Assembly (NCBI RefSeq): GCF_002939385.1
Contig: NZ_MULI01000003.1
Location: forward strand, 1 to 64,000
DNA: 64,000 nt
Source: Streptomyces sp. MH60
GTDB taxonomy: Bacteria; Actinomycetota; Actinomycetes; Streptomycetales; Streptomycetaceae
Reading direction: 5' to 3'
Shown: positions 43,770 through 51,703 of the stretch, one piece after another
Position numbering within the stretch: the first letter of the stretch is position 1
Layout: each line of letters starts with the position of its first letter
Program-made: the position numbers and the translations under genes
The notes under the pieces: generated by a model
Database searches by the model: none
What the model was told of the DNA's origin: nothing
What the model saw: only the letters and a program-made list of their open reading frames with translations

Positions 43770-44772
43770 ACAGGCGGGGCAGGCGAGCGGCCGTCGGCAT
43801 GATGTGGGGCGCGAGCGCGGGCTGCGACCGGGCTCTCAACAGCAGCTGGGTCAGCAGCCGGTGCCGGCGGGTCGCCTGCCGCCAGTCGGTTTCGTAGCGG
43901 CCGGGTGTGCCCCTGCGCAGGTTGGCCACCAGAGCCTCGGCGCCGATCAGCGCGAGGGCGACCCCCTCACCGGTCAGGGCGTCGACGTATCCGGCGGCGT
44001 CGCCGACGAGCAGGACCCTCCCGTGGGCCCGGGTGCGGGCCCGCTGCCGCAGTGGCCCGGCGCCCCGCACCGAGGTGGCGGCCCGGTCCGGCGGGAGACG
44101 CTCGGCCAGAGCGGGGAAGTCCTCCAACTGGGCGGCGAAAGAGGCTCGCCGGGTCGTCAGCACAGCGATGCCGACGAGACCGGGGCCGATCGGGGTGACG
44201 TACGCCTCGGCGTCACTGCCCCAGTGCACTTCGACGTACGGCGACCAGGGCGGCACCGCGTAGTGCCGGCGCAGTCCGTAACGGGGCGCGCCCCGGGTGC
44301 TCATCTCCAGACCGAGGGAGCGGCGCACCCGTGAGTGCAGGCCGTCCGCGGCGACCAGCCACCGGGCGCGCAGCCCCGTACCGGGGACGCTCACGCCCGT
44401 GCCGTCCTGCCTCACCTCCGCCACGCGCAGCGGCAGTACGGGCACCCCGGCCGCCAGCACGGCCCGGTGCAGCACGCCGTGCAGGTCGGTGCGCCGGACA
44501 CCCATGCCGGGGCCGTGGCGGAACGCCGCCTGGGCCTGGCGGGCGCCCTGGACGTACCGGATGCCGGTGAGGGGGACGCCGGGGACCTCCAGGCCGAGCG
44601 CGGCGAGGGAGCGGACGGCGCCCGGCATCAGGCCCTCGCCGCACGCCTTGTCGACCGGCGCCGGGCGCGGTTCGACGACGACGGCGTCGAGACCGGCGCG
44701 CGCGGCGTGCAGGGCGGTGGCCAGACCGGCGGGCCCGCCTCCGACGATCAGCAGGTCGGGGTGGGCGCTCAC
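43741..44772 (-). CDS. FAD-dependent oxidoreductase (geranylgeranyl-reductase-like) of the type III PKS cluster
   Basis: A 343-residue flavoprotein. The FAD motif LLIVGGGPAGLATALHAARAG is near residues 7-27, a DKACGEGLMPGAV segment at about 42 and the GD motif VLLVGDAAGYVDALTGEGVALAL near 265 are those of the geranylgeranyl-reductase/monooxygenase superfamily. The GTG start at 44772 overlaps the stop of the methyltransferase gene (GTGA). In the SrsABC alkylresorcinol system of S. griseus a flavoprotein, a methyltransferase and a type III PKS work together; here the order is the same and the functions plausible. It may hydroxylate the aromatic ring or reduce prenyl double bonds. Confidence 0.86.
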   Translation of the reverse strand: MSAHPDLLIVGGGPAGLATALHAARAGLDAVVVEPRPAPVDKACGEGLMPGAVRSLAALGLEVPGVPLTGIRYVQGARQAQAAFRHGPGMGVRRTDLHGVLHRAVLAAGVPVLPLRVAEVRQDGTGVSVPGTGLRARWLVAADGLHSRVRRSLGLEMSTRGAPRYGLRRHYAVPPWSPYVEVHWGSDAEAYVTPIGPGLVGIAVLTTRRASFAAQLEDFPALAERLPPDRAATSVRGAGPLRQRARTRAHGRVLLVGDAAGYVDALTGEGVALALIGAEALVANLRRGTPGRYETDWRQATRRHRLLTQLLLRARSQPALAPHIMPTAARLPRLFTAAVNALA

Positions 44773-45284
44773 GCGGGCGCCGCCTGGGTCAGGGCCGTGT
44801 TCTCGCAGCGGAGGCGGACGGTGAGCAGCAGGGCGTTGGCCAGGGAGAAGACGGCGGCCGTGAGCCACGCCGAGTGCACCAGGGGCAGGGCGGCGACCTC
44901 CACCACGACCGCGACGTAATTGGGGTGCCGCAGGAACCGATAGGGCCCGGCACCGACCAGACGTGCTCCGGGGACGACGATGACCCGGGTGTTCCAGAAC
45001 GGCCCGAGCGTCGCGATGCACCACCAGCGCAGCGCCTGCGCCAGGAGCGCGAGGGCCAGCATGGGCCACCCCAGAGCGGGAACGAACGGGCGGTCGGCGA
45101 GCAGGGGTTCGAGCAGGCAGCACAGGAGCAACCCGGTGTGCAGGGCGACCATGACGGGATAGTGGCCACGGCCGTGCTCCACCCCGGAGCGGGCCAGCGT
45201 CCACGCCGCGTTGCGGCGGGCGACGACGAGTTCGGCGACGCGTTCGCCGGCGACGGCGAGCACGAGCAGCGCGTACCACGACAT
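44769..45284 (-). CDS. ICMT-like integral membrane methyltransferase
   Basis: A 171-residue membrane protein with about five hydrophobic helices. The isoprenylcysteine-carboxyl-methyltransferase signature is seen late: GPYRFLRHPNYVAVVVEVAALPL, with a WWCIATLGPFWNTRVIVVPG strand before it. In type III PKS clusters such proteins O-methylate the resorcinol product. It lies nine bases after the PKS gene, and its stop overlaps the flavoprotein start. SAM-dependent and membrane-bound, it fits a lipid-like aromatic substrate. Confidence 0.87.
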   Translation of the reverse strand: MSWYALLVLAVAGERVAELVVARRNAAWTLARSGVEHGRGHYPVMVALHTGLLLCCLLEPLLADRPFVPALGWPMLALALLAQALRWWCIATLGPFWNTRVIVVPGARLVGAGPYRFLRHPNYVAVVVEVAALPLVHSAWLTAAVFSLANALLLTVRLRCENTALTQAAPA

Positions 45285-45293
45285 GAGACCACC

Positions 45294-46463
45294 TCACCAG
45301 CGCAGGAGCACGAGTTCGGAGCAGAACCCCGGGCCCATCGCCAGGAGCAGGCCCCACGTGCCGGGCTCGGGCGGGCGACGTTCCCGGACGCTCTGCAGGA
45401 TGTGCAGCACGGACACGGACGACATGTTCCCCACCGCCGCCAGGGAGCGCCGTGCGGAGTCGAGGGAGTCGTCGGGCAGGCCCAGGGTCTCGCTCACCGC
45501 GGACAGGATCCTCGGGCCTCCCGGGTGACAGATCCAGGTCCCGATGTCGTCGACCGTCAGGCCGTGCTCGGCCAGGAACGCGCGCAGATGCCGACCGAAG
45601 TGACCCCTGACGATGTCCGGGACACCGGCATCGATCACGACGCGGAAGCCGGCGGCGCCGATCTCCCACCCCAGGAGCCGTTCGGTCCCCGGGTAGAGGT
45701 GGCTGCGCGTGGCGACCACCAGCGGTCGGGGCTCGGGTGCGGCCGTGCTGCCGCTGCCCCGCGCACTGCCGCGGGCGACGAGTGCCGCCGCGCCGTCGCC
45801 GAAGAGCGCGCCCGCCACGAGGTTGGCACGCGAGCCGTCCCCCCGCTGGAGGGTCAGCGAGCACAGTTCCACGGCGAGCAGCACCGCGGTGTCGTCGGGG
45901 TGCCCGCGAAGATGGTCGTGCACCCGGGCGAGGCCGGCCGCGCCCGCGACACAGCCGAGGCCGAACAGCGGAAGCCGCTTGACGTCGGGCCGCAGCCCCA
46001 CGCGCCCGGCGAGCCGGGCGTCCAGCGACGGAGTGGCCACGCCGGTGACGGAGGTGAACACCAGCAGGTCGACATCGGCCGGCCCCAGTCCCGCCTCGTG
46101 CAGCGCGCCCATGAGCGCCTCCTCGCCCAGGTCGAGGCCCGCCTCGATCCAGGCGTCGTTGCTGCGCCCGAAGTCGCCGAGAAGGGCGTACTGCTCGATC
46201 GGCAGAGCGAGATGACGTGTACGCACCCCCGCGGACGCGTGCATACGGCGCAGCAGCGCGCGGTCCGCGCCCGGGAGCAGGCACAGGTCGCCGATCGGCT
46301 CGGTGAGCTCGCTCTGGGCGTACCGGTGGGGCGGCAGTGCGCACCGCACGGCGGCGACGGCGGGCCCCGCGGTGGGCGGTGGCGGCGCGCTCCGCGCGGC
46401 GGACGGGGAAGCGGACAGGGGAGGGGCATGCTCGACGATCACGGGGACACGCATGTCGTCCAT
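45294..46463 (-). CDS. Type III polyketide synthase
   Basis: A 389-residue chalcone-synthase-fold enzyme. The catalytic triad is in place: Cys171 in FGLGCVAGAAGLAR, His313 in WICHPGGPR and Asn346 in GNMSSVSV. The C-terminal GLLLAMGPGFCSELVLLRW is the usual GPG loop. An N-terminal extension of about 35 Pro/Ala-rich residues precedes the fold; ATG 46454 is a possible alternative start. Type III PKSs condense malonyl-CoA units with an acyl starter to give resorcinols, pyrones or tetrahydroxynaphthalene. Co-occurrence with an ICMT-like methyltransferase and a flavoprotein suggests alkylresorcinol-type products. UbiA is divergent 36 bases away. Confidence 0.92.
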   Translation of the reverse strand: MDDMRVPVIVEHAPPLSASPSAARSAPPPPTAGPAVAAVRCALPPHRYAQSELTEPIGDLCLLPGADRALLRRMHASAGVRTRHLALPIEQYALLGDFGRSNDAWIEAGLDLGEEALMGALHEAGLGPADVDLLVFTSVTGVATPSLDARLAGRVGLRPDVKRLPLFGLGCVAGAAGLARVHDHLRGHPDDTAVLLAVELCSLTLQRGDGSRANLVAGALFGDGAAALVARGSARGSGSTAAPEPRPLVVATRSHLYPGTERLLGWEIGAAGFRVVIDAGVPDIVRGHFGRHLRAFLAEHGLTVDDIGTWICHPGGPRILSAVSETLGLPDDSLDSARRSLAAVGNMSSVSVLHILQSVRERRPPEPGTWGLLLAMGPGFCSELVLLRW

Positions 46464-46499
46464 GCCTTCCTCGGCCGGCGACCCGACTACCGTGCGTAC

Positions 46500-47360
46500 G
46501 TGTCAGTCCACCCGTCCGGGGTTCTCCCGCGTTCGCCGAGCAGAGTCCTGGCGCTCCTGCGCTCCTGCCATCCGGAACCGACGCTCGCCGTCACCGTCTT
46601 CGTGTCGGTCCTGGCCGTGGGAGCGGGCCGCGGACCGGCCGGGTCGGTGGCCGTGAGCCTCGCGGTACTCGCCGGCCAGCTCTCGATCGGCTGGTGCAAC
46701 GACGCGGTCGACGCACGGCGCGACACGGCCTGCGGACGCGGCGACAAGCCGGTCAGCACCGGGGACCTTCCGCGCGCGGCGGTGGCCGTGGCGGCGGGAA
46801 CCGCCCTGCTCCTGTGCGTACCGCTGTCCCTGGTGTGCGGGGCCGCCGCGGGGGCGGTGCACCTGGGCGGGGTGGCCGCCGGCTGGATGTACAACCTGTG
46901 GCTGAAGCACACGGTCCTGTCACCGCTGCCGTACGCCGCGGGCTTCGCATCCCTCCCCGCGTTCGTCACCCTCGGTCCGCCCGCGTCGGCCTGGCCCGCC
47001 TGGTGGGCCACGACCGCGGCTGCCCTGCTCGGCGTGGGAGCCCACCTGTCGAACGTGCTGCCGGACATCGAGGACGATCTCGCGACCGGTGTACGCGGGC
47101 TGCCCCAGCGGCTGCACCGGCGGACCTGCCGGTGGCTGGCGCCGGTCGTGATGCTGGCAGCGGTGGGCGTGCTGGTCACGGGACCGCCCGGCGCGATCGG
47201 GGCCATGGGCTGGACGCTCACCGCGGCGGCCGTGGTCGCCGCCGTCGCGGGTACGGCCGTGCGGTCGGGGGCACGCAGCCGATGGCCGTTCCGGGCGGCC
47301 ATCGTGGTGGCCGGCATCGCCGTGGCGCGACTGCTGCCGCTGGCTCCCGACATGGCCTGA
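46500..47360 (+). CDS. UbiA-family prenyltransferase
   Basis: A 286-residue integral membrane prenyltransferase with about eight to nine helices. The first prenyl-diphosphate motif is NDAVDARRD (Asn67, Asp68, Asp71, Asp75), with the second acidic motif DIEDD near 189-193. Both are needed for Mg2+-diphosphate binding. The GTG at 46500 lies only 36 bases from the divergent PKS start, so the promoters overlap. UbiA enzymes prenylate aromatic rings; next to a type III PKS the aromatic acceptor is plausibly the PKS product. Confidence 0.87.
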   Translation: MSVHPSGVLPRSPSRVLALLRSCHPEPTLAVTVFVSVLAVGAGRGPAGSVAVSLAVLAGQLSIGWCNDAVDARRDTACGRGDKPVSTGDLPRAAVAVAAGTALLLCVPLSLVCGAAAGAVHLGGVAAGWMYNLWLKHTVLSPLPYAAGFASLPAFVTLGPPASAWPAWWATTAAALLGVGAHLSNVLPDIEDDLATGVRGLPQRLHRRTCRWLAPVVMLAAVGVLVTGPPGAIGAMGWTLTAAAVVAAVAGTAVRSGARSRWPFRAAIVVAGIAVARLLPLAPDMA

Positions 47361-47541
47361 GGGAGAGGTCCAAGGCTCTGCGACACCGTCCGGAAGTGGC
47401 TCATCCGGCCGCTGTCGAAGTGGCCCACACGGGGCAAGCGGCAGGGGCATACGGTCGAGAAGACGACGCACGGTGAGCCCACGCGAGCGCGCACGGGCAT
47501 CGTGTGACCGATGACCGCCGCACCCCCCCCGAGGACCCCTC

Positions 47542-48486
47542 ATGCAAGCCATCACCGTCCACGACCGCGCGGCAGGTGCCGCCGGGCTCGCCCTGACGGA
47601 ACTGCCTCATCCGCACGCCGCCGAGAACGACGTCGTCGTACGCGTGCATGCCGCGGGCTTCACCCGCGGAGAACTCGACTGGCCCGGCACCTGGACGGAC
47701 CGGGCCGGCCGCGACCGGACGCCGAGCGTTCCCGGACACGAACTGTCGGGGGTGGTCGAGGAACTGGGATACGGCACCACCGGCCTCACCGTCGGCCAGC
47801 GGGTGTTCGGCATGGCCGACTGGACGCGCAACGGATCGCTGGCCGAGTACACCGCCGTGGAGGCCCGCAACCTGGCGCCCCTGCCCGCGGACGTCGACCA
47901 CACCGTGGCCGCCGCGCTGCCCGTCTCGGGACTGACCGCCTGGCAGGGCCTGTTCGACCACGCACGGCTGACCGCGGGGCAGACCGTCGTGATCCACGGC
48001 GCCGCGGGAAGCGTAGGGTCGGTCGCGGTCCAGCTCGCGCGCGAGGCGGGCGCACGGGTGATCGCCACCGGTCGTTCCGCCGACCGGGACACCGCTCTCG
48101 CCCTCGGCGCCGACGTCTTCCTCGACCTCGAGTCCGAGCGGCTGGAGGACGCGGGAGAGGCCGACGTCGTGTTCGACGTCATCGGCGGCGAGATCCTCCG
48201 CCGCTCGGCCGCGCTCGTACGTCCCGGCGGCACTCTCGTCACCATCGCCGAGCCGCCCGAGGTCAGGCCGGAGAACGGCCGGGCGGTCTTCTTCGTCGTC
48301 GAACCCGACCGGGCCGGGCTCACCGAACTGGTGCAGCGGGTGAGGGAGGGGCGGCTCCGGCCGGCCGTCGGGGAGGTGCGTCCGCTGGCCGAGGCGCCCG
48401 CGGCCTTCGCGCCCGGCCGGGGCAGACACGGCAGGACGATCATCCGCGTCGCGTCCGACACCCCCGCGGCGGCAGGTTCCCGGTGA
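47542..48486 (+). CDS. Medium-chain dehydrogenase/quinone-reductase-like oxidoreductase
   Basis: A 314-residue MDR protein without the zinc ligands of alcohol dehydrogenases. The GroES-like half includes VPGHELSGVVEELG near 58 and LPVSGLTAWQGLF near 130; the NADP Rossmann motif is VIHGAAGSVGSVAVQLAREAGARVIATG near 150. Such enzymes reduce enones or quinones. ATG 47542 lies after a 181-base gap following the UbiA gene; that gap holds nothing I recognise. Its stop overlaps the GTG start of the HD gene (GTGA). Confidence 0.9.
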   Translation: MQAITVHDRAAGAAGLALTELPHPHAAENDVVVRVHAAGFTRGELDWPGTWTDRAGRDRTPSVPGHELSGVVEELGYGTTGLTVGQRVFGMADWTRNGSLAEYTAVEARNLAPLPADVDHTVAAALPVSGLTAWQGLFDHARLTAGQTVVIHGAAGSVGSVAVQLAREAGARVIATGRSADRDTALALGADVFLDLESERLEDAGEADVVFDVIGGEILRRSAALVRPGGTLVTIAEPPEVRPENGRAVFFVVEPDRAGLTELVQRVREGRLRPAVGEVRPLAEAPAAFAPGRGRHGRTIIRVASDTPAAAGSR

Positions 48487-49094
48487 AGGACATCTCGCTC
48501 GCCGCCCTTCCCGTGCCCGACACCCGGACGGCGGCCGCCGCCCTGGACGTGGCGGCCGCCCACCTCTCCCCGGCACTGCTCAACCACTCCCTGCGCGCCT
48601 ACCTGTGGGCGGCGGCCCGCGGTACGGCGGACGGTGTCCCCTTCGACCCGGAACTCCTCTACGTGGCCGCGCTGTTCCACGACATCGGGCTGGTGCCGGT
48701 CTTCGACAGCCACACCGTCGCCTTCGAGGAGGCGGGCGGACACGTCGCCCGCGTCTTCGCCGCCGGGGCAGGATGGCCTGCCGAGCGCCGTGCGCGCCTG
48801 TCGGACGTGATCGTCCGCCACATGTGGCCGCGGGTGGACGTCACCGCCGACCCCGAGGGCCACCTGCTGGCCCGCGCCACCGCGACCGAGGTCGTCGGCA
48901 AGGAGGCGGACGCCTACCCGTCCCGCTTCCGCGACGAGGTGCTGGACCGCTACCCGAGGCTGGACCTCGCCACATCGTTCCTGGCGTGCTTCCGCGACCA
49001 GGCGGCGCGCAAACCCGACAGCTCGGCGGCCGGCGCCGTGGGGTCGGGACTCGCGGAGAGAATGGCCGCCAACCCGCTCGACTCCTCCGCCTGA
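48483..49094 (+). CDS. HD-domain protein, cyanamide-hydratase-like
   Basis: A 203-residue metal-dependent HD protein. The metal ligands are seen as LNHSLRAYLWAAA (His), then LLYVAALFHDIGL (the His-Asp pair) and RHMWP/DP further on. The arrangement SPALLNHS...FHDIGL...FEEAGG is that of cyanamide hydratase and related hydratases, though other HD proteins share it. GTG start overlaps the upstream MDR gene, so the two are translationally coupled. Substrate not known. Confidence 0.84.
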   Translation: MKDISLAALPVPDTRTAAAALDVAAAHLSPALLNHSLRAYLWAAARGTADGVPFDPELLYVAALFHDIGLVPVFDSHTVAFEEAGGHVARVFAAGAGWPAERRARLSDVIVRHMWPRVDVTADPEGHLLARATATEVVGKEADAYPSRFRDEVLDRYPRLDLATSFLACFRDQAARKPDSSAAGAVGSGLAERMAANPLDSSA

Positions 49095-49167
49095 GGAGGA
49101 CTTTTCGGAGCGCCCGGTCAGGGCACACGGTCGCTGACCGCGCAGTATCGAGATACGGGAGATCGAC

Positions 49168-50058
49168 GTGGCGGACGACCCGCATCGCCAACAGGACCCT
49201 ACTGATCAGTATCCTCGTCCGGACTTCGCCGGTCAGGACCAGCCGCACCCGGGCTGGACCGGGCCGATGGACCCGCCGCCCGACCACGGTGAGGAGTCGT
49301 ACCGCGGATCGGGGCGCCTGGTGGGCCGCAGGACCGTCATCACGGGCGGAGACTCCGGCATCGGCCGAGCGGTGGCCCTGGCGTTCGCCCGTGAGGGCGC
49401 CGACGTGCTGTTCACCCACCTCGATCAGGAGCAGGACGAGGCACGGGAGACGTCCCGTCTGGTGGAGGACGCCGGGCAGAAGGCCGTGGCCGTCTCGTGC
49501 GACATCCGGGAGGAGCGCAACTGCCGGGCCCTGGTCGACCGGGCCGTGTCGGAGTTCGGCGGCATCGACGTCCTGGTGAACAACGCGGCCTACCAGATGT
49601 CCCAGCCGGACGGCATCGAAGCGATCACGACGGAGCAGTTCGACCGGGTGATGCGGACGAACCTGTACGGCATGTTCTGGCTGACCAAGTTCGCGCTGCC
49701 GCACATTCCGGAGGGCGGCGGCGTCATCAACACCACCTCCGTGCAGGCGTACAAGCCCAGTCCGCACCTGCTGGACTACGCGATGACCAAGGGCGCGATC
49801 GTGACCTTCACCCAGGGACTCGCCCAGATGGTCGCGGAACGCGGGATCCGGGTGAACGCGGTGGCGCCCGGCCCGGTGTGGACGCCGCTGATCCCGGCGA
49901 CGCTGCCGGACACGGCCGAGTTCGGGAAGCAGAGCCCGCTGGGCCGTCCCGCGCAACCGGCCGAGCTGGCACCGGCGTACGTCTATCTCGCCTCTCAGGA
50001 GGCCGGATACGTCACCGCGGAAATCCTGAACGTGACCGGCGGGACGCCTCTGCCCTGA
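49168..50058 (+). CDS. SDR oxidoreductase, general-stress-protein-39-like
   Basis: A 296-residue short-chain dehydrogenase with a charged N-terminal extension (about 45 residues, DPHRQQDPTDQYPRPDF...). NADP motif TGGDSGIGRAVALAFAREGAD near 60-80, active-site Ser in INTTSVQAYKPS and Tyr-x3-Lys in DYAMTKGA near 204-208. The N-terminal tail is that of the YhxC/YdaD/Gsp39 group. GTG 49168 is used. Probably stress-related; substrate unknown. Confidence 0.9.
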   Translation: MADDPHRQQDPTDQYPRPDFAGQDQPHPGWTGPMDPPPDHGEESYRGSGRLVGRRTVITGGDSGIGRAVALAFAREGADVLFTHLDQEQDEARETSRLVEDAGQKAVAVSCDIREERNCRALVDRAVSEFGGIDVLVNNAAYQMSQPDGIEAITTEQFDRVMRTNLYGMFWLTKFALPHIPEGGGVINTTSVQAYKPSPHLLDYAMTKGAIVTFTQGLAQMVAERGIRVNAVAPGPVWTPLIPATLPDTAEFGKQSPLGRPAQPAELAPAYVYLASQEAGYVTAEILNVTGGTPLP

Positions 50059-50084
50059 GCCGGCGCCACCGTCACCGGCGGGGG

Positions 50085-50525
50085 TCAGGCCGCCTGGGTG
50101 AGTTCCGCGCGCCCGAAGAGGATCGCGTACCCGGAGGGCAGTTGGGCGAGGATGCGGTCGAGCAGGTCCGGGCCGGCCAGACGGGCGACGACGCCCAGGA
50201 CCGAGCCGACGTCCCAGCGCGTGGTGGCCAGGGTGCCGCCGGTGCGGGCGGCGAGGTCCCTGACGAACGCCCAGCCGGTCATCGAGTCGGTGCCCGGTAT
50301 CTGGGCGGCGAGGATCTCGGCCGCCTCGCGGGGGAGACGGGCGGCCAGCTCGACGCGTTCCTCGCCGGTGACGCGGCGGCCGAGGGCGGCCAGGACGGCG
50401 GACACGACCTCCTCGGCCCGCTGCCGGGTGGGATAGGCGCCGTGGTACCGGACCTGCTCCAGCATCTGGACGAACGACATGGCCGGCTCGATGGTGATCG
50501 TCGTCGGCGCCGTCTGGGACTGCAT
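50085..50525 (-). CDS. DUF2267 protein 2 of hsp18 operon
   Basis: A 146-residue DUF2267 protein: MLEQVRYHGAYPTRQRAEEVVSAVLAALGRRVTGEERVELAARLPREAAEILAAQ near 20-75, then a second helical unit ending LLDRILAQLPSGYAILFGR. The family is helical, found across actinobacteria, role unknown. It follows a paralogue at 50609 and hsp18 in the same direction, with an 83-base gap. It probably belongs to the hsp18 transcription unit. Confidence 0.87.
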   Translation of the reverse strand: MQSQTAPTTITIEPAMSFVQMLEQVRYHGAYPTRQRAEEVVSAVLAALGRRVTGEERVELAARLPREAAEILAAQIPGTDSMTGWAFVRDLAARTGGTLATTRWDVGSVLGVVARLAGPDLLDRILAQLPSGYAILFGRAELTQAA

Positions 50526-50608
50526 CGGTGAGGGGTGCCTTTCTGAGTCGTGGGACGGTACGGCCTGTCCGGGCGGTGGTGGTGGCGGTGTCCCGTGGGG
50601 CGGGAGGG

Positions 50609-51037
50609 TCAGTCTGCGGATGTGCGGGCCGGGCTCGGGGCGGTGATGTCCTGCGGCCGGCCGAAGAGCAGGTCGTACCCCGGCGGTAGCTGGAACAGCA
50701 CGCGGCGTGTCAGCTCCTCGCCGGCCGCGTCCGCGGCCACGCTGAGCACGGCCCCGACGTCCCAGGTCGCGGTCTGCTCCGTGGCCCCCTCGATCCACGC
50801 CGCGGTGGCCCGCACGAAACGTTCGGCGGACAGCGGCTCGGTGGCCTGGAGCGGATTGAGCAGAATCAGGGCGAAGCCCTCCGGGAGCCTCGCGGCCAGT
50901 TCGGCCCGTACCTCGCCCACCAGGTGGGCGCCCAGGAGGGCCAGCACGGTGCGTGCCGCACGGTCGGCCTCGGCACGGGTCGGGTACTCACCGCGTTCCT
51001 GCACCTGGTCGAGGAACACGTTCCACGGCATGGTCAT
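50609..51037 (-). CDS. DUF2267 protein 1 of hsp18 operon
   Basis: A 142-residue DUF2267 protein: FLDQVQERGEYPTRAEADRAARTVLALLGAHLVGEVRAELAARLPEGFALILLNPL, then EELTRRVLFQLPPGYDLLFGRPQDI. It is a clear paralogue of the next gene, sharing the E-YPTRAEADRAAR-VLA-LG pattern and the GY-LLFGR ending. It lies 101 bases after hsp18. Being in the same unit as a RheA-controlled heat-shock gene suggests a stress function. It lacks export signals. Confidence 0.87.
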   Translation of the reverse strand: MTMPWNVFLDQVQERGEYPTRAEADRAARTVLALLGAHLVGEVRAELAARLPEGFALILLNPLQATEPLSAERFVRATAAWIEGATEQTATWDVGAVLSVAADAAGEELTRRVLFQLPPGYDLLFGRPQDITAPSPARTSAD

Positions 51038-51138
51038 CGGGATTCTCCTTCCCTCGGGAGTCCGTTCCCGTAGGGCGGGCGGGGGAGGGGAGGCACGGGA
51101 CGTCCCGTCCCCCGCCCGCCCGGAGCGCGGCTTCCGCC

Positions 51139-51576
51139 TCAGCCGCGGATCTCCTTGTGGTCCGGGCCGGCGCCGATCGAGATCTTGCGCGGCTTGGCCC
51201 GCTCGGCGATCGGGACGCGCAGGGTGAGCACGCCCGCGTCGTAGTCAGCACTGATGTGCTCGGTGTCGAGGGTGTCCGCGAGCACCACCTGGCGGGAGAA
51301 GACGCCGAAGGGGCGCTCCGAGAGCTCCATCTGGACGTCGTCGCCCCTGGCGGCGGGACGGCGTTCGGCCCGGACGGTCAGCATGTTGCGCTCGACGTCG
51401 ATGTCGATCGCGTCCCGGTCGACACCGGGGAGGTCGAGCGCGATCACGTACACGTCCCCCTCGCGGTAGGCGTCCATGGGCATCGCGGACGGACGCGACC
51501 AGGTGCCGGACGTGCTGGGGAACAACTGCTGGGTGAGCCGGTCGAGCTCACGGAAGGGGTCGGTGCGCATCAGCAT
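51139..51576 (-). CDS. hsp18: Small heat-shock protein Hsp18 (Hsp20/alpha-crystallin)
   Basis: A 145-residue small heat-shock protein with the [19 protein letters not shown] start of Streptomyces albus Hsp18. The alpha-crystallin domain covers about 38-130, with [38 protein letters not shown] and a C-terminal [18 protein letters not shown]. It forms oligomers that hold unfolding proteins at high temperature. An AGGTG-type site is just upstream. It is divergent from a RheA-like gene with two operator copies between, and is followed by two DUF2267 genes. Confidence 0.96.
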   Translation of the reverse strand: MLMRTDPFRELDRLTQQLFPSTSGTWSRPSAMPMDAYREGDVYVIALDLPGVDRDAIDIDVERNMLTVRAERRPAARGDDVQMELSERPFGVFSRQVVLADTLDTEHISADYDAGVLTLRVPIAERAKPRKISIGAGPDHKEIRG

Positions 51577-51638
51577 CGTGAAACACCTCCAGTTCGAGCG
51601 GATCCGCTCATGCGCTGCTTCTTGCTTTTCTTGTAGCA

Positions 51639-51657
51639 TGTCATCGGAACGATGACA
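51639..51657. promoter_or_regulatory. RheA operator, perfect copy
   Basis: TGTCATC-GGAAC-GATGACA matches exactly the RheA inverted repeat (TGTCATC-N5-GATGACA) described for S. albus hsp18, as I recall it. It lies 63-81 bases upstream of the hsp18 start and 47-65 upstream of the rheA-like start. A weaker copy follows at 51666-51684. Confidence 0.88.
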
Positions 51658-51665
51658 AGTGAAGG

Positions 51666-51684
51666 TGTCGTCAGAAGGGTGACA
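51666..51684. promoter_or_regulatory. RheA operator, second weaker copy
   Basis: TGTCGTC-AGAAG-GGTGACA has the same length and spacing as the perfect copy with one base changed in each arm. It lies 20-38 bases upstream of the rheA-like start, suited to autoregulation. Together with the first copy it forms a tandem operator with 27-base spacing of centres. Confidence 0.65.
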
Positions 51685-51703
51685 CCCGTGTCGGGAGGTG
51701 ACC

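Noticed and set aside
43741-46344. A single minus-strand frame of 867 codons joining the FAD enzyme to a fused N-terminal part
   Set aside because: The part beyond 44772 is in a different frame from the real methyltransferase and PKS genes and is compositionally spurious.
44874-46499. Upstream extension of the UbiA frame by over 500 codons
   Set aside because: Antisense to the methyltransferase and PKS genes and without membrane helices; the UbiA fold begins after GTG 46500.
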